Under the pieces are notes generated by a model that did not search any database, was not told where the DNA came from, and saw only the letters and a program-made list of their open reading frames with translations. From Modestobacter altitudinis (GTDB lineage: Bacteria > Actinomycetota > Actinomycetes > Mycobacteriales > Geodermatophilaceae): 45,531 nt of DNA. Location: assembly GCF_005930475.1 (NCBI RefSeq), contig NZ_SJEW01000038.1:1-45531 (forward strand). The letters are read 5' to 3'. A program made the translations under genes and the position numbers. Below, in pieces: positions 24,865 to 34,626 of the stretch. Position 1 is the first letter of the stretch; each line of letters starts with the position of its first letter.

Positions 24865-24870
24865 TACCCT
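24865..24870 (+). promoter_or_regulatory. -10 element before the radical-SAM gene
   Basis: TACCCT lies nine bases before the ATG at 24880, giving a leaderless or nearly leaderless transcript. Confidence 0.35.
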
Positions 24871-24879
24871 GGACGGGTC

Positions 24880-26805
24880 ATGACTGTGGACTCGCTCTAC
24901 CCCCAGCTCGAGCCGTTGCTCGCCCAGGTGCAGAAGCCCATCCAGTACGTGGGCGGTGAGCTCAACGCCCAGGTCAAGCCGTGGGACGAGGTCGCCGTCC
25001 ACTGGGCGCTGATGTACCCCGACGCCTACGAGGTCGGCCTGCCCAACCAGGGCCTCATGATCCTGTACGAGGTGCTCAACGAGCGCCTGGACGCCCTGGC
25101 CGAGCGCACCTACGCCGTCTGGCCGGACCTCGCCGGGCTGATGCGCGAGCACGGTGTCGGCCAGTTCACCGTCGACGCGCACCGCCCGGTGCGCGACTTC
25201 GACCTGCTGGGCGTCAGCTTCGCCACCGAGCTCGGCTACACCAATCTGCTCGAGGCGCTCGACCTCGCCGGCGTCCCGCTGCACGCGGTCGACCGCGACG
25301 AGACCCACCCGGTCGTCGTGGCCGGTGGGCACGCCGCCTTCAACCCCGAGCCGGTCGCCGACTTCGTCGACTGCGCCGTCCTCGGCGACGGTGAGCAGGT
25401 CGTCGGCGACATCACCGACGTCGTCGCCGCGTGGAAGGCCGAGGGCCGCCCCGGCGGGCGGGTCGAGCTGCTCGCGCGGCTGGCCCGGGTCGACGGCGTC
25501 TACGTCCCGCGCTTCTACGCCGTCAGCTACGCCGCCGACGGGACCATCGCCGAGGTGCTGCGCACCCGGGACGACGTCCCGGCGCGGGTCGGCAAGCGCA
25601 CGGTGATGGACCTGGACGAGTGGCCCTACCCGAAGCAGCCGCTGGTCCCGCTCGCGGAGAGCGTGCACGAGCGGATGAGCGTGGAGATCTTCCGCGGCTG
25701 CACCCGGGGCTGCCGGTTCTGCCAGGCCGGGATGATCACCCGGCCGGTGCGCGAGCGGACCATCACCGGGATCGGCTCGATGGTCGACGCCGGCCTGAAG
25801 GCCACCGGCTACGAGGAGGTCGGGCTGCTGTCGCTGTCCAGCGCCGACCACTCCGAGATCGGCCAGCTGGCCACCGAGCTCGCCGACCGGTACGAGGGCA
25901 CCAACACCGGCCTGAGCCTGCCCAGCACCCGGGTCGACGCGTTCAACGTCACGCTGGCCAACGAGCTGTCCCGCAACGGCCGGCGCTCGGGCCTGACCTT
26001 CGCCCCCGAGGGCGGCAGCGAGCGCATCCGGCGGGTGATCAACAAGACCGTGTCCAAGGAGGACCTGGTCCGCACGGTCACCACGGCCTACGCCAACGGC
26101 TGGCGGCAGGTGAAGCTGTACTTCATGTGCGGTCTGCCGACCGAGACCGATGCCGACGTGCTGGAGATCGCCGAGCTGGCGGTCGAGGTCATCCGCGCCG
26201 GCCGAGAGGCCAGCGGCTCCAAGGACATCCGCTGCACCGTCTCCATCGGTGGGTTCGTCCCCAAGCCGCACACCCCGTTCCAGTGGGCCGGGCAGGCGAG
26301 TGCGGAGACCATCGACCACCGGCTGCGGATCCTGCGCGAGGCGATCAACGCCGACCGGCGGATCGGGCGCTCCATCGGCCTGCGCTACCACGACGGCAAG
26401 CCCGGGGTCATCGAGGGGCTGCTGTCCCGCGGCGACCGGCGGGTCGGTCGGGTCATCGAGCGGGTGTGGCGCGACGGCGGGCACTTCGACGGCTGGAGCG
26501 AGCACTTCTCCTTCGACAGGTGGACGACGGCCGCCGCGGAGGAGCTCGCCCCCCTGGGGCTGGACCTGGACTGGTACACGACCCGGGAGCGCACCGAGCA
26601 CGAGGTGCTGCCCTGGGACCACCTGGACTCCGGGCTGGACAAGGAGTGGCTCTGGGAGGACTGGCAGGACGCGGTCTCCGAGGACGAGGTCGGCGACTGC
26701 CGGTGGACCGGCTGCTACGACTGCGGTGTCTGCCCGACCATGGGCACCGAGATCCAGATCGGCCCCACCGGGCGCAGCCTGCTGCCGTTGTCCGTGGTGC
26801 GCTGA
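24880..26805 (+). CDS. TIGR03960-family radical SAM protein (B12-binding type)
   Basis: The protein has 641 residues. The N-terminal ~240 residues form a cobalamin-binding-like domain (MYPDAYEVGLPNQGLMILYE), followed by a radical-SAM barrel whose cluster motif CTRGCRFC carries Cys274, Cys278 and Cys281. FAPEGGSERIRRVINK and LYFMCGLPTETDADV are later barrel segments. The C-terminus has a Cys-rich motif, CRWTGCYDCGVCPTMG. It is always paired with a DUF2344 protein, here starting immediately after the stop, and the two are fused in some bacteria. The reaction is not established; proximity to RNase E/G and ribosomal protein genes suggests RNA or ribosome modification (inference). Confidence 0.93.
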   Translation: MTVDSLYPQLEPLLAQVQKPIQYVGGELNAQVKPWDEVAVHWALMYPDAYEVGLPNQGLMILYEVLNERLDALAERTYAVWPDLAGLMREHGVGQFTVDAHRPVRDFDLLGVSFATELGYTNLLEALDLAGVPLHAVDRDETHPVVVAGGHAAFNPEPVADFVDCAVLGDGEQVVGDITDVVAAWKAEGRPGGRVELLARLARVDGVYVPRFYAVSYAADGTIAEVLRTRDDVPARVGKRTVMDLDEWPYPKQPLVPLAESVHERMSVEIFRGCTRGCRFCQAGMITRPVRERTITGIGSMVDAGLKATGYEEVGLLSLSSADHSEIGQLATELADRYEGTNTGLSLPSTRVDAFNVTLANELSRNGRRSGLTFAPEGGSERIRRVINKTVSKEDLVRTVTTAYANGWRQVKLYFMCGLPTETDADVLEIAELAVEVIRAGREASGSKDIRCTVSIGGFVPKPHTPFQWAGQASAETIDHRLRILREAINADRRIGRSIGLRYHDGKPGVIEGLLSRGDRRVGRVIERVWRDGGHFDGWSEHFSFDRWTTAAAEELAPLGLDLDWYTTRERTEHEVLPWDHLDSGLDKEWLWEDWQDAVSEDEVGDCRWTGCYDCGVCPTMGTEIQIGPTGRSLLPLSVVR

Positions 26806-27573
26806 GTGGCCCGCCAGCCCGACGGCCCGCCGCCGCCGCCCACCGTCCAGAAGCTGCGGCTGCGCTACACCAAGCGCGGCCCGCTCCGGTTCGCCTCGCA
26901 CCGCGACCTGGCCCGGGCGCTGGAGCGCGCGCTGCGCCGTGCCCAGGTGCCGATGGCGTTCTCCGCCGGCTTCAGCCCGCACCCGAAGATCTCCTACATG
27001 GGGGCGGCGCCGACCGGTGCGGCCTCGGAGGCGGAGTACTTCGAGATCGGGCTGTCCGCGCGCCGGGACCCCGAGCAGGTGCGCGCCGCGCTGGACGCCT
27101 CGCTGCCGCCGGGGATCGACGTCCTCGAGTGCGTGGAGGCGCTCGAGGGCAGCGGGTCGCTGGCCGACCGGCTGGACGCCACCCGCTGGCGGATCGACCT
27201 GCCCGGGGTGGACGCCGACGAGCTCGCCGCGGCCGTCCAGGAGCTGCTGGCACGGGAGGTGGTGATGGTCGCCAAGCGCACGAAGAACGGCACCCGGGAC
27301 GTCGATGCGCGTGCCGCCGTCGTCCGTGCAGCGGTGGCCGTGGAGGCAGGTTGTGCCATACTGCACGTGGTCGTACGGCAGCTCACGCCGACCGTTCGAC
27401 CGGATGACGTGATGGCCGCTCTGGCTGCCGTCGCCGACCTGCGCCCGCCGTTGCCCATCCGGGCCGTGCGTGAGGCGCAGGGCCGGCTCGACGACAGCGG
27501 TGAGGTCGCCGATCCGCTAGGGCCCGACCGTGCGGTGCGCTCCTGCTGCCAGGAGGAGCGCGCGCCGGTCTGA
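26806..27573 (+). CDS. TIGR03936/DUF2344 protein, partner of the radical-SAM protein
   Basis: The protein has 255 residues; the GTG directly follows the stop of the radical-SAM gene with no spacing. The family motif RLRYTKRGPLRFASHRDLAR is followed by FSAGFSPHPKISYMGAAPTG and EYFEIGLSARRDPEQV. The C-terminal ~60 residues are variable. It is presumed to bind the substrate or act with the radical-SAM subunit; no catalytic residue is obvious. Confidence 0.9.
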   Translation: MARQPDGPPPPPTVQKLRLRYTKRGPLRFASHRDLARALERALRRAQVPMAFSAGFSPHPKISYMGAAPTGAASEAEYFEIGLSARRDPEQVRAALDASLPPGIDVLECVEALEGSGSLADRLDATRWRIDLPGVDADELAAAVQELLAREVVMVAKRTKNGTRDVDARAAVVRAAVAVEAGCAILHVVVRQLTPTVRPDDVMAALAAVADLRPPLPIRAVREAQGRLDDSGEVADPLGPDRAVRSCCQEERAPV

Positions 27574-27689
27574 ACCGGCGGAGCCGGACGCCGTGCGTCG
27601 TCCGCGACACGTCTGCCAGCCGTGACGCGCCCGCACCACCCTGATCTTGCTCGGCCAGCACCACCCGCGTTCGCACGCTGCACCACCGG

Positions 27690-27712
27690 GCCCCGGCCGC
27701 ACCGGCCGGGGC
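27690..27712 (+). other. Strong hairpin in the leader before RNase E/G
   Basis: GCCCCGGCCG and CGGCCGGGGC form a 10-bp stem with a 3-nt loop, 117 bases after the previous stop and 130 bases before the RNase E/G start. It could terminate the radical-SAM operon or structure the RNase mRNA leader. Confidence 0.45.
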
Positions 27713-27842
27713 GCGGACCCAGACTTCGCGAGAAGGGCGCCGCCGCACCTCGCGGTCCGCCCGACCCGCCCAACCCGCGTCCCTGCGCGGCCGCCTGTCG
27801 GAGACGACCGGCGCCCGGGGACGCACAGGAGGCGAGCCCTCA

Positions 27843-30800
27843 GTGGCCGACCGCATCGACCCAGACACCACCGCAGACACCACTGCGACCGCCGGTTCCC
27901 CCGACGAGGCCCCGGCTCCGGCCGACCGCCCCGACGGGTCGCCGGCCGTCGAGCCCGCCGCGGGTGACCCCGCTGCCGAGCCGCTGACCGACGCCGCGGA
28001 CGAGGACGAGGAGGCCGACAGCGAGGCCGAGGCCTCCGCCGCGGCCGCACTCCTCCCGGTGTCAGCGCCGGAGCCCGAGCCGGCCCTCGAGCCGGAGTCC
28101 GAGCCCGACCTGCCCCGCTTCGGTGCCCAGTTCAGCTCCCCGGAGCCCACCACCGTCACCGCCCGGCCGCGCCGCCGCGCCACCCGTCCGGCCCTGTCGG
28201 CCGACCCGGACTCGGTGCCCCCGCCGCCGGCGGCTCCGCCCGTCCCCGCCTTCGTCACCTTCGTGGCGCCCGAGCCCGACGCCGCCCCGACGCGCCGCCG
28301 CAGCCGGCGGCCCGCGGAGTCCCCGGCCGAGCCGGAGGAGTCCGCCCAGCCCGCCGCCGAGGTCGACGACCGGGAGGCGGAGCCCGCCCGGCCGCGCGGC
28401 CGAGGCCGCAACCGGCGCCGTGCCGCCGAGGAGGCCGTGGCCGAGCCGGTCGAGGTCGAGGACACCGACGACGTCCCCGACGTCGAGGTCGAGGCCGACG
28501 CGGAGGTCGAGGACCGCGACCTCGACGACGCCGACGACCGTGACGAGGAGGACGGCGGCGGCTCGGGCAGCCGCCGTCGCCGTCGGGGACGCCGGGGACG
28601 CGGCCGTGGCCGCACCGAGGACTCCGGTGACGCCGAGAACGACGCCGACGAGGACACCGAGGCGCCGGTCGTCGACACCGCGGATCCCGACGAGGAGTCC
28701 GACGACCCCTCCGACGCCGAGGGCGACGACAGCGACGACGAGACCGACGACGACAGCGCGGAGGCCGGTCAGGGCTCCAGCACGCGGCGTCGCCGGCGTC
28801 GGCGTCGGCGGGGGAGCAGCGGCGAGGGCACCGTCGAGGACACCAGCGACGACGACGACCGCCCGGAGCGCGCCGGCCGCAACGGCCGCACCTCCAGCGA
28901 CGACGACGTCCGCGGCGTGGCCGGGTCCACCCGGCTGGAGGCCAAGCGCCAGCGGCGCCGCGAGGGCCGCGACGGTGGCCGCAAGCGCGCGCCGATCCTG
29001 TCCGAGTCGGAGTTCCTGGCCCGCCGCGAGGCCGTCGACCGGGCCATGGTGATCCGCCAGCAGGGCGAGCGCACCCAGATCGCCGTCCTCGAGGACGACG
29101 TGCTGGTCGAGCACTACGTGACCCAGACGCAGGCGACCTCGTTCGCCGGGAACGTCTACCTCGGCCGCGTGCAGAACGTGCTGCCCAGCATGGAGGCCGC
29201 CTTCGTCGACATCGGCAAGGGCCGCAACGCCGTCCTGTACGCCGGTGAGGTCAACTGGGACGCTGCCGGCCTGTCCGGCAAGTCGCGGTCGATCGAGACC
29301 GCGCTGAAGTCCGGGGACAAGGTCCTGGTCCAGGTGACCAAGGACCCGATCGGGCACAAGGGCGCCCGGCTCACCCAGCAGATCAACCTGCCCGGTCGCT
29401 TCCTGGTCTACGTGCCCGGCGGCTCGATGACCGGCATCAGCCGCAAGCTCCCGGACAAGGAGCGCACCCGGCTCAAGGACATCCTCAAGAAGATCGTCCC
29501 CGACGACGCCGGCGTGATCATCCGGACCGCCGCGGAGGGGGCCTCGGAGGAGGAGCTCACCCGCGACGTGGCCCGGCTGCAGGCGCAGTGGGAGGTCATC
29601 CAGACCAAGGCCGCCTCCACCAGCAACGCCCCGACGCTGCTCTACGGCGAGCCCGACCTGGCCATCCGGGTGATCCGCGACGTCTTCAACGAGGACTTCA
29701 AGCGGCTGGTCGTCTCCGGCGACGACGCCTGGGACACCGTCGAGGCCTACGTCGCGCACGTCTCCCCGGAGCTGTCGCAGCGGCTGCAGCGCTACGCCGG
29801 CACCGGCGACGTCTTCCGCGACCTGCGGATCGACGAGCAGCTGATGAAGGCCCTGGACCGCAAGGTCTGGCTGCCCTCCGGCGGCTCGCTGGTCATCGAC
29901 CGCACCGAGGCGATGACCGTCGTCGACGTCAACACCGGCAAGTTCGTCGGCTCCGGGGGCAACCTCGAGCAGACGGTCACCCGCAACAACATCGAGGCCG
30001 CCGAGGAGATCGTCCGCCAGCTCCGGCTGCGCGACATCGGCGGGATCATCGTGATCGACTTCATCGACATGGTCCTGGAGAGCAACCGCGACCTCGTGCT
30101 GCGGCGGCTCACCGAGTGCCTGGGCCGGGACCGGACCAAGCACCAGGTCGCCGAGGTCACCTCGCTGGGTCTGGTGCAGATGACCCGCAAGCGGGTCGGT
30201 CAGGGCCTGCTCGAGGTCTTCTCCGAGCCGTGCGAGCACTGCCGCGGTCGTGGGGTGCTGGTGCACCTGGACCCGGTGGAGGACAAGAAGCGGTCCGGCG
30301 GGAACGGCGGGGGCAGCGCCGGTGGCAGCAGCTCCGGTGGCAGCAGCTCCGGGAGCAACGGCGGCGGGCGCAACCGCGACCGCGGCGACTCCGGTGGCAA
30401 CGGCCGGGGCGACCAGCCCCGCAGGGACGCCGCCGAGCCCGCTGCTGCCGACACGGCCGAGGCGCCGGTGAGCGACGAGTCCGGGGCCGACTCCGGCGCC
30501 GGGACCGTCGAGGTCGCGGAGCAGCCCACCGGCGAGGGCCGCAGCGGGCGACGCAGCCGGGGACGCCGCGGCCGCGGTCAGTCCGGCGAGGCCCGGGCGG
30601 CCGAGGACGCCGCCGTGCTGGCCGGCGCCCAGGACGACGAGCCCGACACCGAGCCCGACATGGAGCCAGACACGGAGCCCGACGTGGTGGGCGACGTGCT
30701 GCTCGCCGGGGAGACCGTCGCCGAGGTGGCCGGGTCCGCCGAGGAGCCGGCCGCGGCTCCGGACGAGCCCGCCGTCGCCGAGCTCGTGGCCGTCGAGGCC

Positions 30801-31055
30801 CCGGTCGAGGAGCCCACGCCGGACACGGTGCTCGCGGCCGAGATCGCCGGCACGCCGGGCGACCCCACCGCGGAGCTCCCCGTCGCTGAACAGCTGCCCG
30901 TGGCCGAGGAGCCGCCCGTGGCCGAGGTCCAGCTGGAGCCGGCCGTCGTGGTCGCGCCCCAGTCGGTCGCCGAGCCGGTCGCCGAGGACGCGCCCCCGGT
31001 GGCCCGCCCGCGGCGTCGTCGGGCGGCGTCACGCCCCGCAGGACCGCCCGCGTAG
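27843..31055 (+). CDS. rne: Ribonuclease E/G
   Basis: The protein has 1070 residues from a GTG at 27843 with AGGAGG upstream. Residues 1-380 are disordered, acidic and interrupted by Arg-rich clusters ([14 protein letters not shown] type). The catalytic core (about 395-815) has an S1 domain (NVYLGRVQNVLPSMEAAFVD), the DNase I-like Asp695 (TVVDVNTGKF) and Asp739 (IIVIDFIDM), and a zinc link Cys797-x2-Cys800 (CEHC). The Asp-to-Asp and Asp-to-Cys spacings match E. coli RNase E. The C-terminal 250 residues are Gly/Ser- then Ala/Pro/Glu/Val-rich. It cleaves AU-rich single-stranded RNA and is the central mRNA decay and rRNA processing enzyme; flanking disorder probably binds RNA and partners. Confidence 0.96.
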   Translation: MADRIDPDTTADTTATAGSPDEAPAPADRPDGSPAVEPAAGDPAAEPLTDAADEDEEADSEAEASAAAALLPVSAPEPEPALEPESEPDLPRFGAQFSSPEPTTVTARPRRRATRPALSADPDSVPPPPAAPPVPAFVTFVAPEPDAAPTRRRSRRPAESPAEPEESAQPAAEVDDREAEPARPRGRGRNRRRAAEEAVAEPVEVEDTDDVPDVEVEADAEVEDRDLDDADDRDEEDGGGSGSRRRRRGRRGRGRGRTEDSGDAENDADEDTEAPVVDTADPDEESDDPSDAEGDDSDDETDDDSAEAGQGSSTRRRRRRRRRGSSGEGTVEDTSDDDDRPERAGRNGRTSSDDDVRGVAGSTRLEAKRQRRREGRDGGRKRAPILSESEFLARREAVDRAMVIRQQGERTQIAVLEDDVLVEHYVTQTQATSFAGNVYLGRVQNVLPSMEAAFVDIGKGRNAVLYAGEVNWDAAGLSGKSRSIETALKSGDKVLVQVTKDPIGHKGARLTQQINLPGRFLVYVPGGSMTGISRKLPDKERTRLKDILKKIVPDDAGVIIRTAAEGASEEELTRDVARLQAQWEVIQTKAASTSNAPTLLYGEPDLAIRVIRDVFNEDFKRLVVSGDDAWDTVEAYVAHVSPELSQRLQRYAGTGDVFRDLRIDEQLMKALDRKVWLPSGGSLVIDRTEAMTVVDVNTGKFVGSGGNLEQTVTRNNIEAAEEIVRQLRLRDIGGIIVIDFIDMVLESNRDLVLRRLTECLGRDRTKHQVAEVTSLGLVQMTRKRVGQGLLEVFSEPCEHCRGRGVLVHLDPVEDKKRSGGNGGGSAGGSSSGGSSSGSNGGGRNRDRGDSGGNGRGDQPRRDAAEPAAADTAEAPVSDESGADSGAGTVEVAEQPTGEGRSGRRSRGRRGRGQSGEARAAEDAAVLAGAQDDEPDTEPDMEPDTEPDVVGDVLLAGETVAEVAGSAEEPAAAPDEPAVAELVAVEAPVEEPTPDTVLAAEIAGTPGDPTAELPVAEQLPVAEEPPVAEVQLEPAVVVAPQSVAEPVAEDAPPVARPRRRRAASRPAGPPA

Positions 31056-31097
31056 CCGCAGGCCCGGTGCGGTTCGACCTGAGCTCTCCGGCTCGGG

Positions 31098-31103
31098 TAC
31101 GCT
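31098..31103 (+). promoter_or_regulatory. Candidate -10 element of the rplU-rpmA promoter
   Basis: TACGCT, with TTCGAC 19 bases upstream (31073-31078), would start an mRNA with a leader of about 130 nt. Confidence 0.35.
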
Positions 31104-31161
31104 GGCCGGGTTGCTCCGCAACGACAGGCCACCTCGTGGTGCGCCCGTCGGCAGGCAACTC

Positions 31162-31211
31162 GTCCAGCACTCGGCCGCGCGCCGGGGTGTGCGCAGGACA
31201 CAGTGCTGGAC
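31162..31211 (+). promoter_or_regulatory. Structured leader of rplU
   Basis: GTCCAGCACT (31162-31171) pairs perfectly with AGTGCTGGAC (31202-31211). The 30-nt apical part contains a smaller CGGC/GCCG hairpin. The stem ends 15 bases before the rplU ribosome site. A role in autogenous control by a ribosomal protein is possible. Confidence 0.4.
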
Positions 31212-31238
31212 AAACAGAGACCGATCGAGGAGTCAGTG

Positions 31239-31550
31239 GTGTACGCAGTCGTCAAGGCCGGTGGAACGCAGCACAAGGTGGGTGTCGGTGACACGTTCAC
31301 CGTCAACCGTCTGAGCGGGGTGGCCGGTGACACCGTCACCCTCCCTGCCATCCTGCTGGTCGACGGCGACACCGTCACCACCGATGTGCAGGCGCTCGCG
31401 GGCGTGACCGTGACCGGCGAGATCGTCGAGCACGGCAAGGGCCCGAAGATCCACATCCACAAGTTCAAGAACAAGACGGGCTACCACAAGCGGCAGGGGC
31501 ACCGTCAGCCCCTGACCAGCGTCGTGGTCCGCGACATCACGAAGGGCTGA
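31239..31550 (+). CDS. rplU: 50S ribosomal protein L21
   Basis: The protein has 103 residues. Of two adjacent GTG codons I take the second (31239), six bases after GAGGAG, because it gives the usual start [19 protein letters not shown]. The C-terminal [20 protein letters not shown] is the rRNA-binding signature. It is co-transcribed with rpmA, seven bases downstream. Confidence 0.97.
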   Translation: MYAVVKAGGTQHKVGVGDTFTVNRLSGVAGDTVTLPAILLVDGDTVTTDVQALAGVTVTGEIVEHGKGPKIHIHKFKNKTGYHKRQGHRQPLTSVVVRDITKG

Positions 31551-31557
31551 CGACGAC

Positions 31558-31833
31558 ATGGCACACAAGAAGGGCGCTTCGTCGTCCCGCAACGGCCGCG
31601 ACTCCAACGCCCAGCGCCTCGGCGTGAAGCGTTTCGGTGGCCAGGTCGTCAAGGCCGGCGAGATCATCGTCCGCCAGCGTGGCACCCACTTCCACCCCGG
31701 CCTGGGCGTCGGCCGCGGCAACGACGACACGCTGTTCGCCCTCGTCCCGGGTGCGGTGACCTTCGGGTTCCGTCGCGGGCGTCGCGAGGTCACGATCACC
31801 GCCGTCCCGGCCCGCGAGACCGTCTCGGTCTAG
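31558..31833 (+). CDS. rpmA: 50S ribosomal protein L27
   Basis: The protein has 91 residues, with [20 protein letters not shown] at the N-terminus (no cleavable extension as found in Firmicutes) and [20 protein letters not shown]. The N-terminus reaches the peptidyl-transferase centre. It is followed by a strong terminator. Confidence 0.98.
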   Translation: MAHKKGASSSRNGRDSNAQRLGVKRFGGQVVKAGEIIVRQRGTHFHPGLGVGRGNDDTLFALVPGAVTFGFRRGRREVTITAVPARETVSV

Positions 31834-31850
31834 TCCCACAGCTCTTCCGC

Positions 31851-31883
31851 GGGGTGGTGGCGCCTATCTGGCGCCGCCACCCC
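31851..31883 (+). terminator. Terminator after rpmA
   Basis: A 14-bp stem (31851-31864 with 31870-31883, one G-T pair) with loop TATCT is followed by a T-containing stretch. Confidence 0.85.
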
Positions 31884-31928
31884 GTTCCCATTCACATAGT
31901 CCGGCCGTAGTGCAGAGAGGCGGCGATC

Positions 31929-33419
31929 ATGGCCGCTTTCGTCGACCGTGTGACGGTCCACGTGGCCGCAGGCAACGGGGCCCACGGGGTCAGTTCGGTC
32001 CACCGCGAGAAGTTCAAGCCGCTCGGCGGCCCCGACGGGGGCAACGGTGGTGACGGCGGCGACGTCGTCCTCGAGGTCGACCCGAACGTGCACACGCTGC
32101 TGGACTTCCACCACGCGCCGCACCAGAAGGCCGCCAACGGCAAGCAAGCCGCCGGTGACTACAAGAACGGCGGACGTGGTGAGGACCGCGTGCTGCGCGT
32201 CCCGCCGGGCACCGTCGTCACGATCGACGGCGAGCAGGTCGCCGACTTGATGGGCGCCGGCACCCGCGTCGTCATCGCGCACGGCGGCAAGGGCGGGCTC
32301 GGCAACGCCGCGCTGGCCAACGCCCGGCGCAAGGCCCCCGGCTTCGCCCTGCTCGGCGAGCCCGGCGAGACGGTCGACGCCGTCCTGGAGCTCAAGAGCA
32401 TCGCCGACGTCGGCCTGGTCGGCTACCCGTCGGCCGGCAAGTCCTCGCTGGTCGCGGCGATGTCCGCGGCCCGGCCGAAGATCGCCGACTACCCGTTCAC
32501 CACCCTGGTGCCGCAGCTGGGCGTGGTCCGCGCCGGCGACGTCACCTACACGATGGCCGACGTCCCCGGGCTGATCCCGGGAGCGTCCACCGGCAAGGGC
32601 CTGGGGTTGCAGTTCCTCCGCCACGTCGAGCGCTGCGCCGTCCTGGTGCACGTGGTCGACATGGCCACCATGGAGCCCGGGCGCGACCCGGAGAGCGACA
32701 TCGAGGCCCTGGAGCACGAGCTGCGCGAGTACGGCGGCGACGAGCTCGACCTGGTCGGCCGGCTGCGGATCGCTGTGCTGAACAAGATCGACGTCCCCGA
32801 CGCCCGCGAGCTCGTCGACCTGGTGCGCACCTCGCTGGAGGAGCGCGGCCTGCAGGTGTTCCCGATCAGCGTCGCCACCCACGAGGGCCTGGACTCCCTC
32901 GGCTTCGCGCTGGCCCGGGCGGTCGAGGAGTACCGGGCCTCGCTGCCCGAGGTCGAGCCGGTGCGGATCACCCTGACGCCGCGCGCCGTCGACGACGGCG
33001 GCTTCACCGTCGAGCCCGACCCGCGCACCGACGGCTGGCTGGTCCGCGGCAAGCGGCCGGAGCGCTGGATCCGGCAGACCGACTTCAACAACGACGAGGC
33101 CGTCGGCTACCTCGCCGACCGGCTCAACCGGTTGGGCGTGGAGGAGGGGCTGGCCAAGGCCGGCGCCGTCCCCGGCGACGCGATCACCGTCGGCGACGTC
33201 ACCTTCGACTGGGAGCCGACGCTGCCGGCCGGCACGCTCACCGTCGAGGAGACCGCGGGCCTGGGTGGCCGTGGCACCGACGTGCGGCTGGAGAACAACA
33301 CCCGGCCCCGCGCCGAGGACCGGCTGGCGGCCAAGAAGGCCCGCCGGCTGCCCCACGAGCTGGCCGACGACGACGGCTGGATCGACACCCGGCTGCTCGA
33401 GGACGACGCCGACCGGTGA
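31929..33419 (+). CDS. obgE: Obg family GTPase
   Basis: The protein has 496 residues. The glycine-rich Obg fold is residues 1-158 ([17 protein letters not shown]), the G domain follows with P-loop GYPSAGKSS (165-173), the switch I region [14 protein letters not shown], and NKID for guanine. A C-terminal OCT domain ([19 protein letters not shown]) and a variable charged tail complete it. It acts in 50S ribosome assembly and stress signalling. Its stop overlaps the proB start by four bases (GTGA). Confidence 0.97.
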   Translation: MAAFVDRVTVHVAAGNGAHGVSSVHREKFKPLGGPDGGNGGDGGDVVLEVDPNVHTLLDFHHAPHQKAANGKQAAGDYKNGGRGEDRVLRVPPGTVVTIDGEQVADLMGAGTRVVIAHGGKGGLGNAALANARRKAPGFALLGEPGETVDAVLELKSIADVGLVGYPSAGKSSLVAAMSAARPKIADYPFTTLVPQLGVVRAGDVTYTMADVPGLIPGASTGKGLGLQFLRHVERCAVLVHVVDMATMEPGRDPESDIEALEHELREYGGDELDLVGRLRIAVLNKIDVPDARELVDLVRTSLEERGLQVFPISVATHEGLDSLGFALARAVEEYRASLPEVEPVRITLTPRAVDDGGFTVEPDPRTDGWLVRGKRPERWIRQTDFNNDEAVGYLADRLNRLGVEEGLAKAGAVPGDAITVGDVTFDWEPTLPAGTLTVEETAGLGGRGTDVRLENNTRPRAEDRLAAKKARRLPHELADDDGWIDTRLLEDDADR

Positions 33420-34537
33420 GCACGCGGGCAGACGTCGCCGCCGCCTCCCGGGTGGTGGTCAAGGTGGGGTCCTCGTCGTTGACGACGCTGCCCGGCGGTC
33501 TGGACGTCGACCGGCTGACCGCGCTGGTCGACGTCCTCGGGGCGCTGCGGGCCGCCGGCCGGCAGGTCGTGCTGGTCTCCTCCGGCGCGATCGCCGCGGG
33601 CCTGGCGCCGCTGTCGCTGACCGGTCGTCCCCGGGACCTGGCCACCGCCCAGGCGGCGGCCAGCGTCGGCCAGCTGCGGCTGGTGCAGACCTACGCCGAC
33701 GCCTTCGCCGCGCACGGGGTCACCGTCGGCCAGGTGCTGCTGACCGCCGACGACCTGACCCGGCGCAGCCACTACCGCAACGCCTCGCGAACCATCGAGC
33801 GGCTGCTGGCGCTGGGCGTGCTGCCGATCGTCAACGAGAACGACACCGTCGCCACCGAGGAGATCCGGTTCGGCGACAACGACCGGCTCGCCGCGCTGGT
33901 GGCCCACGTGGCGGTGGCCGACGCCCTGGTGCTGCTGTCCGACGTCGACGGCGTCTACGACGGTGACCCGCGCAGCGGCCCGGCGCAGCTGATCGACACC
34001 GTCAGCGGCCTGGAGGACCTCGCCGCGGTCGCGCTCGGGTCGGCCAGCCGCAACGGCGTGGGCACCGGCGGCATGGCCACCAAGGTCGAGGCGGCGCTGA
34101 TCGCGTCCGGGGCCGGGGTGCCCGTGGTCGTCACCTCCACGCCGCAGGCGGCGGCAGCGCTGGCCGGGGAGCGGGTGGGCACGCTGTTCGCGTCCCGGGG
34201 GCGGCGGCCCTCGGCCCGGCAGTTCTGGCTGCGCTACGCCAGCCGCCCGCGGGGCCGGGTGCTGCTCGACGAGGGGGCGGTCCGCGCGGTGCGGGAGCGG
34301 CACGCCTCGCTGCTGGCCGCCGGCGTCACCGGCTCGGCCGGTGACTTCCTCGCCGACGACCCGGTGGAGTTGGTCGGCCCGGACGGCGTCGTCGTCGCCC
34401 GCGGCCTGGTCGCGTACGACGCCCGGGAGCTGCCGGCCCTGCTGGGGCGCAAGACCGTGGACCTGGACCCGGAGCACCGGCGCGAGGTGGTGCACCGGGA
34501 CGAGATGGTGCTGGTCAGCCGCCGAGTCGGGAGCTGA
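33416..34537 (+). CDS. proB: Glutamate 5-kinase
   Basis: The protein has 373 residues from a GTG overlapping the obgE stop. The amino-acid kinase domain ([61 protein letters not shown]) is followed by a C-terminal PUA domain from about residue 285. It makes glutamyl phosphate, the first step of proline synthesis; proA lies 1.2 kb downstream beyond def and a GNAT gene. Feedback inhibition by proline is usual for the family. Confidence 0.97.
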   Translation: MSTRADVAAASRVVVKVGSSSLTTLPGGLDVDRLTALVDVLGALRAAGRQVVLVSSGAIAAGLAPLSLTGRPRDLATAQAAASVGQLRLVQTYADAFAAHGVTVGQVLLTADDLTRRSHYRNASRTIERLLALGVLPIVNENDTVATEEIRFGDNDRLAALVAHVAVADALVLLSDVDGVYDGDPRSGPAQLIDTVSGLEDLAAVALGSASRNGVGTGGMATKVEAALIASGAGVPVVVTSTPQAAAALAGERVGTLFASRGRRPSARQFWLRYASRPRGRVLLDEGAVRAVRERHASLLAAGVTGSAGDFLADDPVELVGPDGVVVARGLVAYDARELPALLGRKTVDLDPEHRREVVHRDEMVLVSRRVGS

Positions 34538-34550
34538 GAGACTGGCGGGG

Positions 34551-34626
34551 TGAGCGAGCTTGCGAGCGAACAAGAGGGCAGGGCACCCGGGGGCACGCGG
34601 CTGACGAGCGCCAGCGAGGAGGACGC
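34551..34626 (+). repeat. 76-nt intergenic element, copy 2
   Basis: It shares GAGCTTGCGAG and GACGAGCGCCAGCGAGGAG, and the same overall length, with 22739-22814. Here too it begins with TGA and ends at a GTG start, supplying the AGGAG ribosome site. Confidence 0.65.

Noticed and set aside
24694-27366. 890-codon minus-strand frame opposite the radical-SAM genes
   Set aside because: The translation is biased to Gly/Val/Arg/Asp and is a mirror of real codons; no motif is present.
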